Of a DNA stretch of 54,002 nucleotides, positions 31,100 through 40,932 are shown in pieces. Within the stretch, counting starts at the first letter, position 1. Each line of letters begins with the position of its first letter. The stretch lies in the NCBI GenBank assembly GCA_036010965.1, contig DASCMO010000143.1, forward strand, positions 1 through 54,002, in the 5' to 3' direction. The stretch is from GCA-2686265 sp036010965 (GTDB lineage Bacteria > Planctomycetota > UBA1135 > GCA-002686595). The translations under genes and the position numbers were made by a program. The notes under the pieces were generated by a model. That model made no database searches. It worked only from the letters and a program-made list of their open reading frames with translations, and was not told the origin of the DNA.

Positions 31100-32713
31100 T
31101 CAGTCCGGCCAGATGCAGCCGTCGAGGCAGATACGCCCGGGGTCGGTGGCGTTGGAGGGGCGTGCGGGCTCGCCGACGCCCGCATAGCCCATCGCTTCCA
31201 GCTCCGCGATCTCCGAGGGGGCGAGGCCCGGCGTGGCGTCGTCTGCCAGGCGCGCGGGCAGGCGCGCACGCAGGGGGCCGAGGGTGGCGCGCAGCTCCTC
31301 CAGGCGCGCTGACCAGCGGGGACCGGGCCCCTCGCTCGCGCTGAAGCGCTCGCCGAACTCTCGCTCGGTCGGATCCAGCGTGAGATCGAAGTGCTGACCG
31401 ATCCAGGGCGCGTCGCCACGGGCACCGAGGAGCGCGTGCTCGCTCCCCCGGTGCAGGCCGACCACGCGCAGGGGGGCGCCGGGCCGGTCGAAGAGGGTGA
31501 GCTCGCTCAGGTAGGTGACCGCCTCGTTGGCCACCTCTCCGCGGGCCAGGGCGCCGAGGTCGCGCCCCATGGCGCCCGGCGGCGGCGCCAGGTCGCACAG
31601 GCCGGCGATCGTCGGCGCCAGGTCCACCAGGCCCACCGGGCCCGCCACGCGCCGACCGGCGGGCAGGCCGGCCGGCCAGCGGGCGATCCAGGGCACGTGC
31701 ACGCTCTCGCGGTAGAGGGAGCGTCGGTGCTGCTTCTCGCCGTGCTCGAAGAACTCCTCGCCGTGATCGGAGACGACGACCACCAGGGTGTTCTGCGTCA
31801 GGCCGCGCGCTTCCAGGGCGTCGAGCAGGCGCCCGACCTGGGAATCGACCCAGGCGATCTCACCGTCGTAGAGGGCGACCAGGTGCCGCAGATCGCCTTC
31901 CTCCATGCCGCGCTGAACGGGGGTGCCCGCACCCATCACGTTGCGGCCCGTGATGGGGCCGTCGTAGTCGGGGTTCGCGAAGCGTCGGTGGAAGGGCTCG
32001 GGCGCCTGGTAGGGGTCGTGGACGTCGAACAGGTGCAGGAAGCAGAAGAAGGGCCGCTCGGGCGTCTCGCCCCGCACCTCGTCGATCCAGCCCAGGGCGC
32101 GCTCGACCGCCTCGGGGGAGGAGGGGCGCGTGTCGTCGAACAACTCCGGATGCTCGGCGGCCAGCCGCCCCAGGGCATCGGTGTCCCCCTTCGCCCGCAG
32201 CTCCTCGAACTGCTTGGAGACCACCGGGTGCGAGTAGAAGGTGTGGCCGAGGCGCTCGTAGACCTCAAAGCCGGGGCCGAAGCCGAAGGTCGGCTCGAGG
32301 TACTTCCAGGTGTAGAAGCCTCCCGTGCGGTAGCCCGCGCCGCGCAGGACCTCGGGCAGGAAGACGCCGCGCAGGTACACGGGCTCCGCTCCGCCGTCGG
32401 GGCCGGGCCGGGTCCAGAGGCGGTCATCGCAGACTCCGTGGGCGCTGATCGGGAGGCCGGTCAGCATCGAGATGTGGGCGGGGAGAGTCCAGGAGGTCGT
32501 GGAAGTGGCGTCCTCGAAGAGCACGCCCTCGCTCGCCAGACGGTCGAGGTGCGGCGAGGTCGCCTGGGCGTAGCCGTAGCACGAGAGGTGGTCCGCCCGC
32601 AGGGTGTCGATGCTGATCAGGAGCACGTTCGGCCGCGCGGGTTCGGCCTCGCCTCCCGCGCAGGCGGTGGCCAGGGCCAGGATCCAGAGGGCGCGGATGG
32701 GACGAGTGAGCAT
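31100..32713 (-). CDS. sulfatase-like lipoprotein of the alkaline-phosphatase superfamily
   Basis: 537 aa from the ATG at 32713. The signal sequence ends in LALATAC, a plausible lipobox with C18. The fold is a sulfatase/phosphatase type: NVLLISIDTLRADHLSCYG (metal site D36), SPHLDRLASEGVLFEDA, VVVVSDHGEEFFEHG (Asp-His pair) and ESVHVPWIARWPAG. At the nucleophile the usual C/S-X-P-X-R is replaced by T76-L-P-A-H80, so this is not a standard formylglycine sulfatase. It may be a Thr-dependent phosphodiesterase or transferase, or a sulfatase relative of other activity. moaA lies 29 bp upstream on the same strand. A second protein of this kind is at 40929. Confidence 0.85.
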   Translation of the reverse strand: MLTRPIRALWILALATACAGGEAEPARPNVLLISIDTLRADHLSCYGYAQATSPHLDRLASEGVLFEDATSTTSWTLPAHISMLTGLPISAHGVCDDRLWTRPGPDGGAEPVYLRGVFLPEVLRGAGYRTGGFYTWKYLEPTFGFGPGFEVYERLGHTFYSHPVVSKQFEELRAKGDTDALGRLAAEHPELFDDTRPSSPEAVERALGWIDEVRGETPERPFFCFLHLFDVHDPYQAPEPFHRRFANPDYDGPITGRNVMGAGTPVQRGMEEGDLRHLVALYDGEIAWVDSQVGRLLDALEARGLTQNTLVVVVSDHGEEFFEHGEKQHRRSLYRESVHVPWIARWPAGLPAGRRVAGPVGLVDLAPTIAGLCDLAPPPGAMGRDLGALARGEVANEAVTYLSELTLFDRPGAPLRVVGLHRGSEHALLGARGDAPWIGQHFDLTLDPTEREFGERFSASEGPGPRWSARLEELRATLGPLRARLPARLADDATPGLAPSEIAELEAMGYAGVGEPARPSNATDPGRICLDGCIWPD

Positions 32714-32742
32714 GGATCGTGAGCGTCGCGGGGCGGGGTCCT

Positions 32743-33756
32743 TCAGCCCCCTCGCGTGTGCATCTCGAGGTGCGGATCGTCGCGCACGCAGTCGGGCGCG
32801 AGGGAGGTCTCGCGCTTCGCGAGTGCCTTGCGCTCCTCGGCTCCGCGGTCGGTGCGCGCCCTCCAGCCCTCGTCGAGCAGCGCTGCCAGTTCCGCGCGCG
32901 ATGCGCCGGCCCGCAGGGGGCCGCGCAGGTCCACTCCCTCCATCCCGTACAGACAATGGAACCACTGCCCATCGGCGGTCAGGCGGCTGCGATCGCAAGC
33001 TCCACAGAAGGGCGTGCTGACCGAGGCCACGATGCCGAAGAGCGTGCCGTCGTTCAGGCGGTAGCGGGTCGCGGGCGCCGGGCTCGTGCAGGGGAGGGGC
33101 TCGCTGTCGCCCAGCTCATCGCTCACGAGCTCCAAAATCCGGTCGCGGGAGACGACCCCGTCGGGGGACCAGCGCGTGGCGCCGCCCACGTCCATGTACT
33201 CGATGAAACGCACTTCGGCGCCGATCTGGCGGCCGAAGCGGATCAGGTCGCCGAGCTCGTCCTCGTTCACACCGCGCAGGACTACCGTGTTCAGCTTGAG
33301 CTGGGGTGAGTGCGCCACCGCCTGCAGGCCCGCCAGCACGCTGCCCAGGTCGTCGCGACGCGTCAGCACCTTGAAGCGCTTGGGCCGCAGGGTGTCGAGG
33401 CTCACGGTCAGACGCTGCAAGCCCGCCGCGAGCAGGGCCGGCCCCTGTTCGGCCAGGAGCAGGCCATTCGTCGTCAGCGCGAGGTCGCGCAGGCCCGGAC
33501 GGGCGGCCAGGGAGGCGATCAGGGTCGACAGGTCGCGGCGCAAGAGGGGCTCGCCGCCGGTCAGTCGCACCTTGTCCACGCCCACGGACAGGAACACGTC
33601 GACCAGGACGCTCAGCTCCTCGAAGGAGAGCAGGTGGTCGCGCTGGAGCCAGATGTACTCCTCCTCCGGCATGCAGTACCCGCAGCGCAGGTTGCAGCGG
33701 TCCGTGACGGACAGGCGCAGGTTCTGGAGCGGGCGTTCGAAGGTGTCGGTCAGCAT
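32743..33756 (-). CDS. moaA: GTP 3',8-cyclase (molybdenum cofactor biosynthesis protein A)
   Basis: 337 aa from the ATG at 33756. MoaA uses radical S-adenosylmethionine chemistry to convert GTP to 3',8-cyclo-GTP, the first step of molybdopterin synthesis. The N-terminal cluster motif is C21-X3-C25-X2-C28 (RCNLRCGYCMPEE), the second cluster is bound by FCGACDRSR with a later Cys (FHCLYG), and the protein ends in the conserved Gly-Gly tail (HTRGG). TGGEPLLRRDL and DGVVSRDRILELV are also typical. No other moa or moe gene is nearby. The gene is divergent from pepN. Confidence 0.96.
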   Translation of the reverse strand: MLTDTFERPLQNLRLSVTDRCNLRCGYCMPEEEYIWLQRDHLLSFEELSVLVDVFLSVGVDKVRLTGGEPLLRRDLSTLIASLAARPGLRDLALTTNGLLLAEQGPALLAAGLQRLTVSLDTLRPKRFKVLTRRDDLGSVLAGLQAVAHSPQLKLNTVVLRGVNEDELGDLIRFGRQIGAEVRFIEYMDVGGATRWSPDGVVSRDRILELVSDELGDSEPLPCTSPAPATRYRLNDGTLFGIVASVSTPFCGACDRSRLTADGQWFHCLYGMEGVDLRGPLRAGASRAELAALLDEGWRARTDRGAEERKALAKRETSLAPDCVRDDPHLEMHTRGG

Positions 33757-33849
33757 GGCGCAGGGGACATTGTGCCCATCCGGGGACCGGGGAGATAGGG
33801 CGCGGGCGGCCGGACCTCCGGCTCCCGATACAAAGCCCTGCGCCGGCGA

Positions 33850-33855
33850 TAGGAT
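33850..33855 (+). promoter_or_regulatory. candidate -10 box for pepN
   Basis: TAGGAT 33 nt before the ATG at 33889, in the divergent moaA/pepN region. A leader of about 27 nt without a clear ribosome site would result; a GTG at 33856 directly abuts the box. Confidence 0.4.
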
Positions 33856-33888
33856 GTGCCCCCGCCGCCCCCAGATCGGAACCCAGCC

Positions 33889-36561
33889 ATGACCGAGACG
33901 ACCACGACCCCGCCGAGGACCGCGACGGTCCACCACCGCGCGGACTATCGCCTTCCCGATCACCTGATCGACACCGTCGACTTGCGCTTCGACCTCCACG
34001 AGGACCGCGTGGACGTCACGGCCTTGCTCGCCGTGCGCCGCAATCCCGCCTCCGATGGCGCGAACGCCCCGCTCGTCCTGGATGGTGAGCAGCTGGAGTT
34101 GCTCTCGGTCTCCCTCGACGGCAAGCGCCTGACGGAGACGGCCTACAGCGTCGACGAGGAGACCCTGACCCTGGCGGCCGTGCCCGACTCCTTCACCCTT
34201 GAGACGCTGGTGCGCATCCGTCCCCAGGACAACACCTCCTTCGAGGGTCTCTACCGCTCCGGCGGGACTTTCTGCACCCAGTGCGAGGCGGAGGGCTTTC
34301 GCAGGATCACCTACTTCCTCGACCGCCCGGACGTGATGGCGACCTACACCGTCACGATCGAGGGCGACCGGGAGCGCACCCCAGTGCTGCTCTCCAACGG
34401 GAACATGACGGACTCGGGCGACGCGGGGAACGGCCGCCACTGGGCGCGACACGAGGACCCGTTCTGCAAGCCTTGCTACCTCTTCGCGCTCGTTGCCGGA
34501 GACCTCGAGAGCATCGAGGACACCTACACGACCGCCTCGGGTCGCAGCGTGCGGCTCTCGATTCACGTCGAGGCCGAGAACATCGACCGCTGCGACCACG
34601 CGATGGCGTCCCTCAAGAAGGCCATGGAGTGGGACGAGCAGGTGTACGGACTCGAGTGCGACCTCGACGAGTACAAGATCGTCGCCACCAACGACTTCAA
34701 CATGGGCGCGATGGAGAACAAGGGGTTGAACGTCTTCAACTCCCTCTTCGTTCTCGCGCGACCGGACACGGCGACCGACGCCAACTACGAGGCCGTCGAG
34801 GGCGTCATCGCCCACGAGTACTTCCACAACTGGACGGGGAACCGGGTCACTTGCCGGGACTGGTTTCAGCTCAGCCTCAAGGAGGGGCTGACGGTCTTCC
34901 GGGATCAGGAGTTCAGCGCGGACATGACCTCGCGGGCGGTGAAGCGCATCGCCGACGTGCGCGTCCTGCGCGCCGCGCAGTTCGCCGAGGATGCCGGCCC
35001 GATGTCCCACCCCGTGCGGCCGGAGTCGTACATCGAGATGAACAACTTCTACACCCTGACGGTCTACAACAAGGGTGCCGAGGTGGTACGGATGATCCAC
35101 ACGCTCGTGGGCGCAGAGGGATTCCGCAAGGGCATGGACCTGTACTTCGAGCGTCACGACGGGCAGGCGGTGACCTGCGACGATTTCCGCGCCGCCATGG
35201 CCGACGCGAACGGTGTGGTCCTCGACCAGTTCGAGCGCTGGTACCTGCAGGCGGGCACGCCGGTCATCGAGGTGCGCGGAGAGCACGACGTCGAGCGGCG
35301 GGCCTACACCCTGACTCTCGCCCAGTCCTGCCCCCCGACGGCCGGTCAGGCGAGCAAGCTCCCTTTCCACGTGCCGGTGGCCGTGGGATTGCTGGGCGCT
35401 GACGGCGCCGACCTGCCCTTGCGTCTGGAGGGAGAGTCCGAAGCCGGGGGGACGACGCGCGTCCTCGAACTCTGCGAGGTCGAGCAGACCTTCACCTTCC
35501 TCGATGTGGAGGTGCCGCCGGTCCCCTCGCTCCTGCGCGGGTTCTCGGCCCCCGTGCGCCTCGAGTTTGACCGCTCACCCGCGGAGCTCGCCTTCGCCAT
35601 GGCCCACGATAGTGACTCCTTCAATCGCTGGGACGCCGGCGAGCGCTTCGCGACCGAGATGCTGCTGGAGATGCTGGCGGCGCGCGCATCGGGAGGGGCG
35701 ATGGAGATCGAGCCGGCCTACCTCAAGGCCTTCGCGGGGATCCTGGCGGACGAGGGCCTCGATCCTTCCCTTAAGGCCCTGGCCCTGACCCTCCCAGCCG
35801 AGACCTGGTTGGCGGAGCAGATGGAAGTGGTCGACCCAGAGGGCATCCATGCGGTCCGCAACGCCGCCCGCTCGAGCATCGCCACGGCTCTGCACCAAGA
35901 ACTCCTCGAGGTCTTCCACTCCTGCGCTGCGGACGGGCCCTCGACGATGGACCAGGCCTCCAGCGGCCGTCGCAGCCTGCGCGCCATGGCCCTGGCGTAC
36001 CTCGTTCGCTCGGAGGTCGCCGACCTCGTCCCGCTCTGCGCGGAGCAGTTCGAGCAGGCGGACAACATGACCGACTCACAATCGGCTCTCTCCCTGTTGT
36101 GTCACTTCGACCGGCCCGAACGAGAGCGTGCCCTCAAGGCCTTTTACGAGCGCTGGGAGACCAACCCGCTGGTGATCGACAAGTGGTTCAGCGTCCAGGC
36201 TCTGTCCGATCTCGAGGACGCGTTGGAGCGCGTAGAGCGCCTGTGCAGTCACCCAGCCTTCACCCTCGCCAACCCCAACCGCGCCCGCAGTCTGCTCGGG
36301 ATGTTCTGCGCGGGCAACCCGGCGCGCTTCCATTGTGCCTCGGGCGGCGGCTACCGCCTGCTCGCGGAGCGCGTGACCGAACTCGACGCCATCAACCCGC
36401 AGGTCGCCTCGCGCCTGGTCACGCCGCTGTTGCGCTGGGGCCGCTTCGACATCGGACGCCAGGCGGCGATGCGCGAGAGCCTCGAACGCCTGCTGGCCGT
36501 GGAGTCCCTCTCGAAGGACGTCTTCGAGAAGGTCTCCAAAAGCCTCGCGGGACCCGCCTGA
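33889..36561 (+). CDS. pepN: aminopeptidase N (M1 family)
   Basis: 890 aa, the normal size of the E. coli-type PepN, a cytoplasmic zinc enzyme that removes N-terminal residues from peptides. The zinc site is H309-E-Y-F-H313 with E332 18 residues further on. The substrate-anchoring GAMEN motif is at 273-277. Other family stretches are FCTQCEAEGFRRITYFLDRPDV, EDPFCKPCYLFALVAGDLE and the DUF3458-type C-terminal helical domain (SRLVTPLLRWGRFD near the end). No signal peptide. ATG at 33889 chosen; a GTG at 33856 would add a poly-Pro leader. pdxA follows 11 bp downstream. Confidence 0.96.
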   Translation: MTETTTTPPRTATVHHRADYRLPDHLIDTVDLRFDLHEDRVDVTALLAVRRNPASDGANAPLVLDGEQLELLSVSLDGKRLTETAYSVDEETLTLAAVPDSFTLETLVRIRPQDNTSFEGLYRSGGTFCTQCEAEGFRRITYFLDRPDVMATYTVTIEGDRERTPVLLSNGNMTDSGDAGNGRHWARHEDPFCKPCYLFALVAGDLESIEDTYTTASGRSVRLSIHVEAENIDRCDHAMASLKKAMEWDEQVYGLECDLDEYKIVATNDFNMGAMENKGLNVFNSLFVLARPDTATDANYEAVEGVIAHEYFHNWTGNRVTCRDWFQLSLKEGLTVFRDQEFSADMTSRAVKRIADVRVLRAAQFAEDAGPMSHPVRPESYIEMNNFYTLTVYNKGAEVVRMIHTLVGAEGFRKGMDLYFERHDGQAVTCDDFRAAMADANGVVLDQFERWYLQAGTPVIEVRGEHDVERRAYTLTLAQSCPPTAGQASKLPFHVPVAVGLLGADGADLPLRLEGESEAGGTTRVLELCEVEQTFTFLDVEVPPVPSLLRGFSAPVRLEFDRSPAELAFAMAHDSDSFNRWDAGERFATEMLLEMLAARASGGAMEIEPAYLKAFAGILADEGLDPSLKALALTLPAETWLAEQMEVVDPEGIHAVRNAARSSIATALHQELLEVFHSCAADGPSTMDQASSGRRSLRAMALAYLVRSEVADLVPLCAEQFEQADNMTDSQSALSLLCHFDRPERERALKAFYERWETNPLVIDKWFSVQALSDLEDALERVERLCSHPAFTLANPNRARSLLGMFCAGNPARFHCASGGGYRLLAERVTELDAINPQVASRLVTPLLRWGRFDIGRQAAMRESLERLLAVESLSKDVFEKVSKSLAGPA

Positions 36562-36572
36562 GGTTGGAGCTC

Positions 36573-37595
36573 ATGACCGACGAGGGAAGACCGCTTCTGG
36601 CCTTGACCGTGGGGGACCCGGCGGGCATCGGTCCTGAGATCGTGGCCGCCGCCCTGGGCGACGGGCGCGTCCGCGCCGCCGCTCGGATCGTCGCGATCGG
36701 CCCCGAGTGCGTACGCCCGGCCGGCCTGGAGGTCGTCGTGCCCGCGGAAGGACTCGAGTGGAGCGCCGCGCGTGAGGACGTCTTGTGGGTCGAGAGCGAA
36801 GACCCGGGGGGCTGGGTTGTTGGGCGTCCGCAAGCCGCGGCGGGGCGCGCCGCCCTGGCGGCCCTGCGGGCGGGTCACGAGCTGGCCCACTCCGGCGTGG
36901 TCGACGGACTGGTGACCGGGCCCGTTTCCAAGGAGGCGATGCACCTGGCGGGCGAGGAGGTGGAAGGCCAGACCGAGTTGCTCGGCCGCTGGTGTGGCGT
37001 GGACGACCATCAGATGCTGGCGGTGGCTGGCAGGTTGCGCGTGCTGCTGTTGAGCCGCCACCTGCCCCTGCGCCGGGCCCTGGAACAGATCACCGCTGAG
37101 CGTGTCCGCGTGCACCTGCGTCTCCTGCACAGCGCCTTGCTTGAGCTCGGTCTGGAGCGTCCACGCCTCGCACTGGCGGGGCTCAACCCTCACGCGGGGG
37201 AGGCGGGCCTGGTGGGGAAGGAAGAGCGCGAGGAGCTCGAACCCGCCGTACGGAACGTGCGCGCCGAGGGCCTGGACGTCACCGGTCCGCTCCCGGCCGA
37301 CACGGTCTTCGCCCGAGCGGCCGGCGGCGAGTTCGACGGCGTGCTGGCCCTCTACCACGACCAGGCCTTCATTCCGATCAAGGTCTTCGGCGACGACCGG
37401 GCTCTTACCTGGATCGCCGGCTTGCCGTACTTGCGGGTCAGTCCGGCCCACGGGGTGGCCTTCGACATCGCCAGCCGCGGCCTGGCCCGTCCCGAGAACC
37501 TGGTGGTTGCCCTGGTGCAGGCGGCCGAGTGGGCGCGCAGTCGGAGCGGGCTGAACCGGGCCCGTCACCTCGGGCTCGGAAGCGGAGTACGGTGA
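36573..37595 (+). CDS. pdxA: 4-hydroxythreonine-4-phosphate dehydrogenase
   Basis: 340 aa. PdxA oxidises 4-phosphohydroxy-L-threonine in the DXP-dependent pathway to pyridoxal phosphate. Family blocks: LALTVGDPAGIGPEIV at the N-terminus, LVTGPVSKEAMHLAG, GQTELLGRWCG, LNPHAGEAGLVGKEE and the metal/substrate region ALYHDQAFIPIKVFG, then GLPYLRVSPAHGVAFDIA. The ATG at 36573 has GGAG seven nt upstream and lies 11 bp after pepN, so the two genes are probably co-transcribed. Confidence 0.95.
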   Translation: MTDEGRPLLALTVGDPAGIGPEIVAAALGDGRVRAAARIVAIGPECVRPAGLEVVVPAEGLEWSAAREDVLWVESEDPGGWVVGRPQAAAGRAALAALRAGHELAHSGVVDGLVTGPVSKEAMHLAGEEVEGQTELLGRWCGVDDHQMLAVAGRLRVLLLSRHLPLRRALEQITAERVRVHLRLLHSALLELGLERPRLALAGLNPHAGEAGLVGKEEREELEPAVRNVRAEGLDVTGPLPADTVFARAAGGEFDGVLALYHDQAFIPIKVFGDDRALTWIAGLPYLRVSPAHGVAFDIASRGLARPENLVVALVQAAEWARSRSGLNRARHLGLGSGVR

Positions 37596-37619
37596 CGGAT
37601 CAGGACCCGGGCGCGCGCC

Positions 37620-39074
37620 TCAGGGGTCGCGGCGCCGAGGCTCTTCCTCTCCGCCGAAGAGCCGCTCGCGCGCGATCTCGTCGCGGCAGGCGCCGGTGAG
37701 GGCGCTCTCGATCGGCTTGAGGTCCCCACCCTCCAGGACGGCCCGCGCTCCGCTGCAGGCGGCCTCGAAGGTCTTGTCGTTATTCTCCTCGGCCACGGTC
37801 GCGGCGGCCTGCAGCGGCTCCAGCCACTCTTTCTCGCGCGTCAGGGCGATGGCGCAGGCAGCGGCGACGCGTGCGTCGGTGTCATCGCCCTCGAGCAGCT
37901 CGTGCAGGCGCTCGTCGACCTCCTCGTCGCGCGTCAGGTAGCCGAGGGCGACGATGGCGTTGGCTCGCAGCAAGGCATCCTTCTCCTTCTTGACGCGTGA
38001 GAGCAGGGTCTCGCGGGTCTTCTTGTCGGCCGCCCCGGCGCTGCCGAGGGCGCGCAGCAGGTTCTTCTCGATCTCAACGACCTTCTCACGCTTGAGGGCG
38101 GAGCGGATGTCCCGCACCGAATCGGGTGCGGCCAGCTGCTCGAGAGCGACCACGGCCTCGGCCCGCAGGAGCGCGTCGGAGCCGGTCGCGAACTCGACCA
38201 GCACCTCCCAGTAGGAAATCGGGGAGCGGACTCCGATGGTGTGCAGGAGGGGTCCGCGTTGGTCGCGCCGGTCGCCACCTCCCCGACCCCCGCCGCCACC
38301 GCCGCGGCGTCCGCCACCGCCGCGCCCAACCTGGGGACCGCGGCGTAGCTCGGTGCGGATGAACTCGATCGCCTCGGGCTCGTCGGCCAGCAGGATGCGC
38401 CGCAGGGCGGCCATTCGCTCGCCGCCTCGCAGGCTGCCCTTCTTGACCTCCGAGATCAGCTCCATGAGCTCTTCGCGCGTCGGAGGCGGCTGACCCGCCC
38501 CGGCGCCGGAGACCGCGCCCATGATGAGTCGCCGCGGGGCTCGCGCGCCGGCGGAGAGGCGGTGGGTGAAGTCGGGGTCGACGACTTGCAGGGCGGTGAC
38601 GAAGCACCACTCGAGCTCGGCGGCGGAGATCTCGTAGGGCACGGAGAGGATGACCTCGCCGTCGGGCTTCAGGAAGACGTGCTGCGGTGCGATGACGTAG
38701 CCCTCGTCGTCTGGTGCGAGGACGTTCTCGCGGACGTCGATGTCGACCCGTCGGTGGTCGGCGCAGGTCACGTCTCCGAAGCGCGGGCACGTGCGGTCGG
38801 GTTTGGCGTGCTCGCTCAGGGAGGCGACCAGGTTCAGGGTGTGCTCGGAGAGACCCACGACCGTCTTGTCGTGGTAGGTCTTGTCCGCCGTGCGGTCGTT
38901 GGCCCGCTCCCCGTCCATGTTGACGGCGACGAAGAGGACCCGATCCTCATCCGCGGCTCGCAGTAGAGCCGTCTCGTAGGAGGGCTGCCAGTCGATGTCA
39001 GCGGCGCCGGCTACGGGACGGACCGGGAGGGGGAGCAGGAGAAGGACGCTGGTGGCGAGGAATTGGGGACCCAT
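37620..39074 (-). CDS. secreted protein with thioredoxin-like N-terminus and HEAT repeats
   Basis: 484 aa from the ATG at 39074, which opens a signal peptide (MGPQFLATSVLLLLPLPVRPVAGA). Residues 25-165 look like a thioredoxin-fold domain (WQPSYETALLRAADEDRVLFVAVNMDG, then APQHVFLKPDGEVILSVPYE), but without the C-X2-C pair at the usual site. A Gly/Arg-rich tract (around residues 250-280, GGGGRRGGGGGGRGGGDRR) separates it from HEAT/PBS-type repeats (LRAEAVVALEQLAAPDSVRDIRSAL, LRANAIVALGYLTRDEEVDERL, RVAAACAIALTREKEWLEPL). The role is probably protein binding in the envelope. It is convergent with pdxA. Confidence 0.75.
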   Translation of the reverse strand: MGPQFLATSVLLLLPLPVRPVAGAADIDWQPSYETALLRAADEDRVLFVAVNMDGERANDRTADKTYHDKTVVGLSEHTLNLVASLSEHAKPDRTCPRFGDVTCADHRRVDIDVRENVLAPDDEGYVIAPQHVFLKPDGEVILSVPYEISAAELEWCFVTALQVVDPDFTHRLSAGARAPRRLIMGAVSGAGAGQPPPTREELMELISEVKKGSLRGGERMAALRRILLADEPEAIEFIRTELRRGPQVGRGGGGRRGGGGGGRGGGDRRDQRGPLLHTIGVRSPISYWEVLVEFATGSDALLRAEAVVALEQLAAPDSVRDIRSALKREKVVEIEKNLLRALGSAGAADKKTRETLLSRVKKEKDALLRANAIVALGYLTRDEEVDERLHELLEGDDTDARVAAACAIALTREKEWLEPLQAAATVAEENNDKTFEAACSGARAVLEGGDLKPIESALTGACRDEIARERLFGGEEEPRRRDP

Positions 39075-39276
39075 GTGGTGCTCGAAGGCTGGGGTGAAGG
39101 GTGTCCGACTCGAACCCCTGACCCTGGCGAGGGTAGCGGTGCGTGGGACCAATGTGGGGGCTGGAACAGGAATAGAACCCGGCCTCCCGCCCAGACCCGC
39201 TCCCCGGCCCCCACCGGCTTTGGGTAGACTTGATGTGACCGGGCCGCGATCCTGCCCCATTCCCCCTCCACGCCCC

Positions 39277-40932
39277 ATGATCGGTCGCAAGAAGAAGATC
39301 GTCCTCTACCAGCCCCAGCAGGTGGACGAGAGCCTCGGGCTCCCGTCCAGCAAGGACATGCTGCCCCTCGAGATGCTCGCCATCTCCGCCCTGCCGCTCG
39401 GGGAGGGCTGGGAGATCGAGATCATCGACGGCAGCCTTTACTCGCAAGACGAGGCGCACCGCCGCGCCGTGGAAGCCTGCGAGGGCGCGATGCTCTACGG
39501 CACCACGGGCATCCTGGGCTTCATGGTCACCGACGGTTTTCGCTGCTCGACGCGCGTGCGCCAAGCCTACCCGGACCTGACCATGGTCATCGGCGGCTGG
39601 TTCGCCTCTGTGCGCCCCGACTTGCAGCTGCACACGGGCCTCTACGACGCGGTGGTCCACGGTCAGGGGGAATTGATTTTTCTCGATGTCCTGCATGCCG
39701 TCGAATCGGGCGAACCCCTGGACGACATCGCCGGCCTCTCTCTCCTGCGCGACGGCGAGATCGTGCGGACTGACCCGCGCCCGGTCGTTGGCTGGGACGG
39801 GATCCCCGACATGCCCTGGGGCATGCTGGACATCGAGCCCTACAAGCAGCAGCAGCTGCGAGCCGCCAGTCCGGGCGATGTGCTGCGCATGCCGTCGCCT
39901 CGGTCTATGGGATCGGACCGCACGCCTTACTTCGGGATCACCTACTACTCGAGCTACGGTTGTCCCGAGCCCTGCACCTTCTGCTGCTCCCCGATCGTCA
40001 CGGACCGGCGCTGGAAGGCCATGGGGGCGGAGCGGATGCTCGACGATCTTGAGCAGTTGCACGACCGCTGGGGCTTCGACGTCGTTCGCTTTCATGACGC
40101 CAACTGGGGCGTGATGGAAAAGCGAGTGCGTGCCTTCGCCGAGGGCAAGCTCGAGCGCGGGCTGGACTTTCAGTACAACGCGTTCCTCGAGACGCACTCG
40201 ATCCTCCAGTACAAGAAGGAGACCCTCGACGCCATCGCCGCCTCGGGGCTCTACATCGCGGAGATCGGCGCCGAGGCCGGCACCGACGAGATGATGAGTT
40301 TGATCGGGAAGCCGATCGAGGGCGATGACAACATCGACGCCGCGGTGGAGATGGACCGGCGCGGCGTGTGCTCGTCGGTGACCTACATCATCGGATACCC
40401 CAACGAGGAGTCCGGCTCGATGCTTGCCACGATCGATCAGTGCCGGCGCCTGCACGTGGCCGCGCCTCTTGCCCGCCCGACCGTCTGGCCGTATCGGCCG
40501 ATCCCGGGCACCGTCATGTGGGACCAGGCGCTCGAACTGGGCTACCAGCCTCCCGAAGCCTTGATCGACTGGGGATCGATCGGTGAGTATCACCTGGAGG
40601 AGACCTGGCCGGGCAAGATCCCGCCGGTCGTCGCCGACGCTCGCAAGATGTACCAGCACTACGTGACCCTCGACTACGGCCTGGCCCGCGGTCGGCGCGG
40701 CTTCTGGGAGAAACGTGCCGGGAACCGCCTGCGGAGGGGGACCATCCACAGTGGCGCCGCGCGCTTCGAAGCACGGGCCTTCAGCGTCTACAACCGCATC
40801 GAGAAGAAGATCACCCGACGCGCGGAGGTCACCCGCACCTTCATCGATCCGGGGCACAAGACCGGCACGGCGGGTAACGCGTCCTCGAGGTCTCGGGAGG
40901 CAATGACCGAGACTACGGCGGGACGCAAGTGA
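39277..40932 (+). CDS. radical SAM enzyme with B12-binding-type N-terminal domain
   Basis: 551 aa. After MIGRKKKIVLYQPQQ, residues 20-190 form a Rossmann-like B12-binding-type domain (LEMLAISALPLGEGWEIEIID, GTTGILGFMV, VIGGWFASVRPD, DAVVHGQGE), but the DXHXXG cobalamin loop is not evident. The radical SAM cluster is C-X3-C-X2-C in SSYGCPEPCTFCCSP, followed by GFDVVRFHDANWG and GLYIAEIGAEAGTDEMM. The C-terminal helical part has no known domain. Such enzymes often methylate or rearrange lipids, sugars or antibiotics; substrate unknown. The stop overlaps the next gene's GTG by 4 bp. TAGACT near 39228 may be its -10 box. Confidence 0.85.
   Translation: MIGRKKKIVLYQPQQVDESLGLPSSKDMLPLEMLAISALPLGEGWEIEIIDGSLYSQDEAHRRAVEACEGAMLYGTTGILGFMVTDGFRCSTRVRQAYPDLTMVIGGWFASVRPDLQLHTGLYDAVVHGQGELIFLDVLHAVESGEPLDDIAGLSLLRDGEIVRTDPRPVVGWDGIPDMPWGMLDIEPYKQQQLRAASPGDVLRMPSPRSMGSDRTPYFGITYYSSYGCPEPCTFCCSPIVTDRRWKAMGAERMLDDLEQLHDRWGFDVVRFHDANWGVMEKRVRAFAEGKLERGLDFQYNAFLETHSILQYKKETLDAIAASGLYIAEIGAEAGTDEMMSLIGKPIEGDDNIDAAVEMDRRGVCSSVTYIIGYPNEESGSMLATIDQCRRLHVAAPLARPTVWPYRPIPGTVMWDQALELGYQPPEALIDWGSIGEYHLEETWPGKIPPVVADARKMYQHYVTLDYGLARGRRGFWEKRAGNRLRRGTIHSGAARFEARAFSVYNRIEKKITRRAEVTRTFIDPGHKTGTAGNASSRSREAMTETTAGRK

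Noticed and set aside
39075..39180. tRNA T-loop-like sequence on the minus strand (caggggttcgagtc) and a second ggttctattcc nearby
   Set aside because: The flanking bases do not form a T-stem, and no matching anticodon, D-arm or acceptor stem could be built, so this is not called a tRNA. A remnant cannot be excluded.
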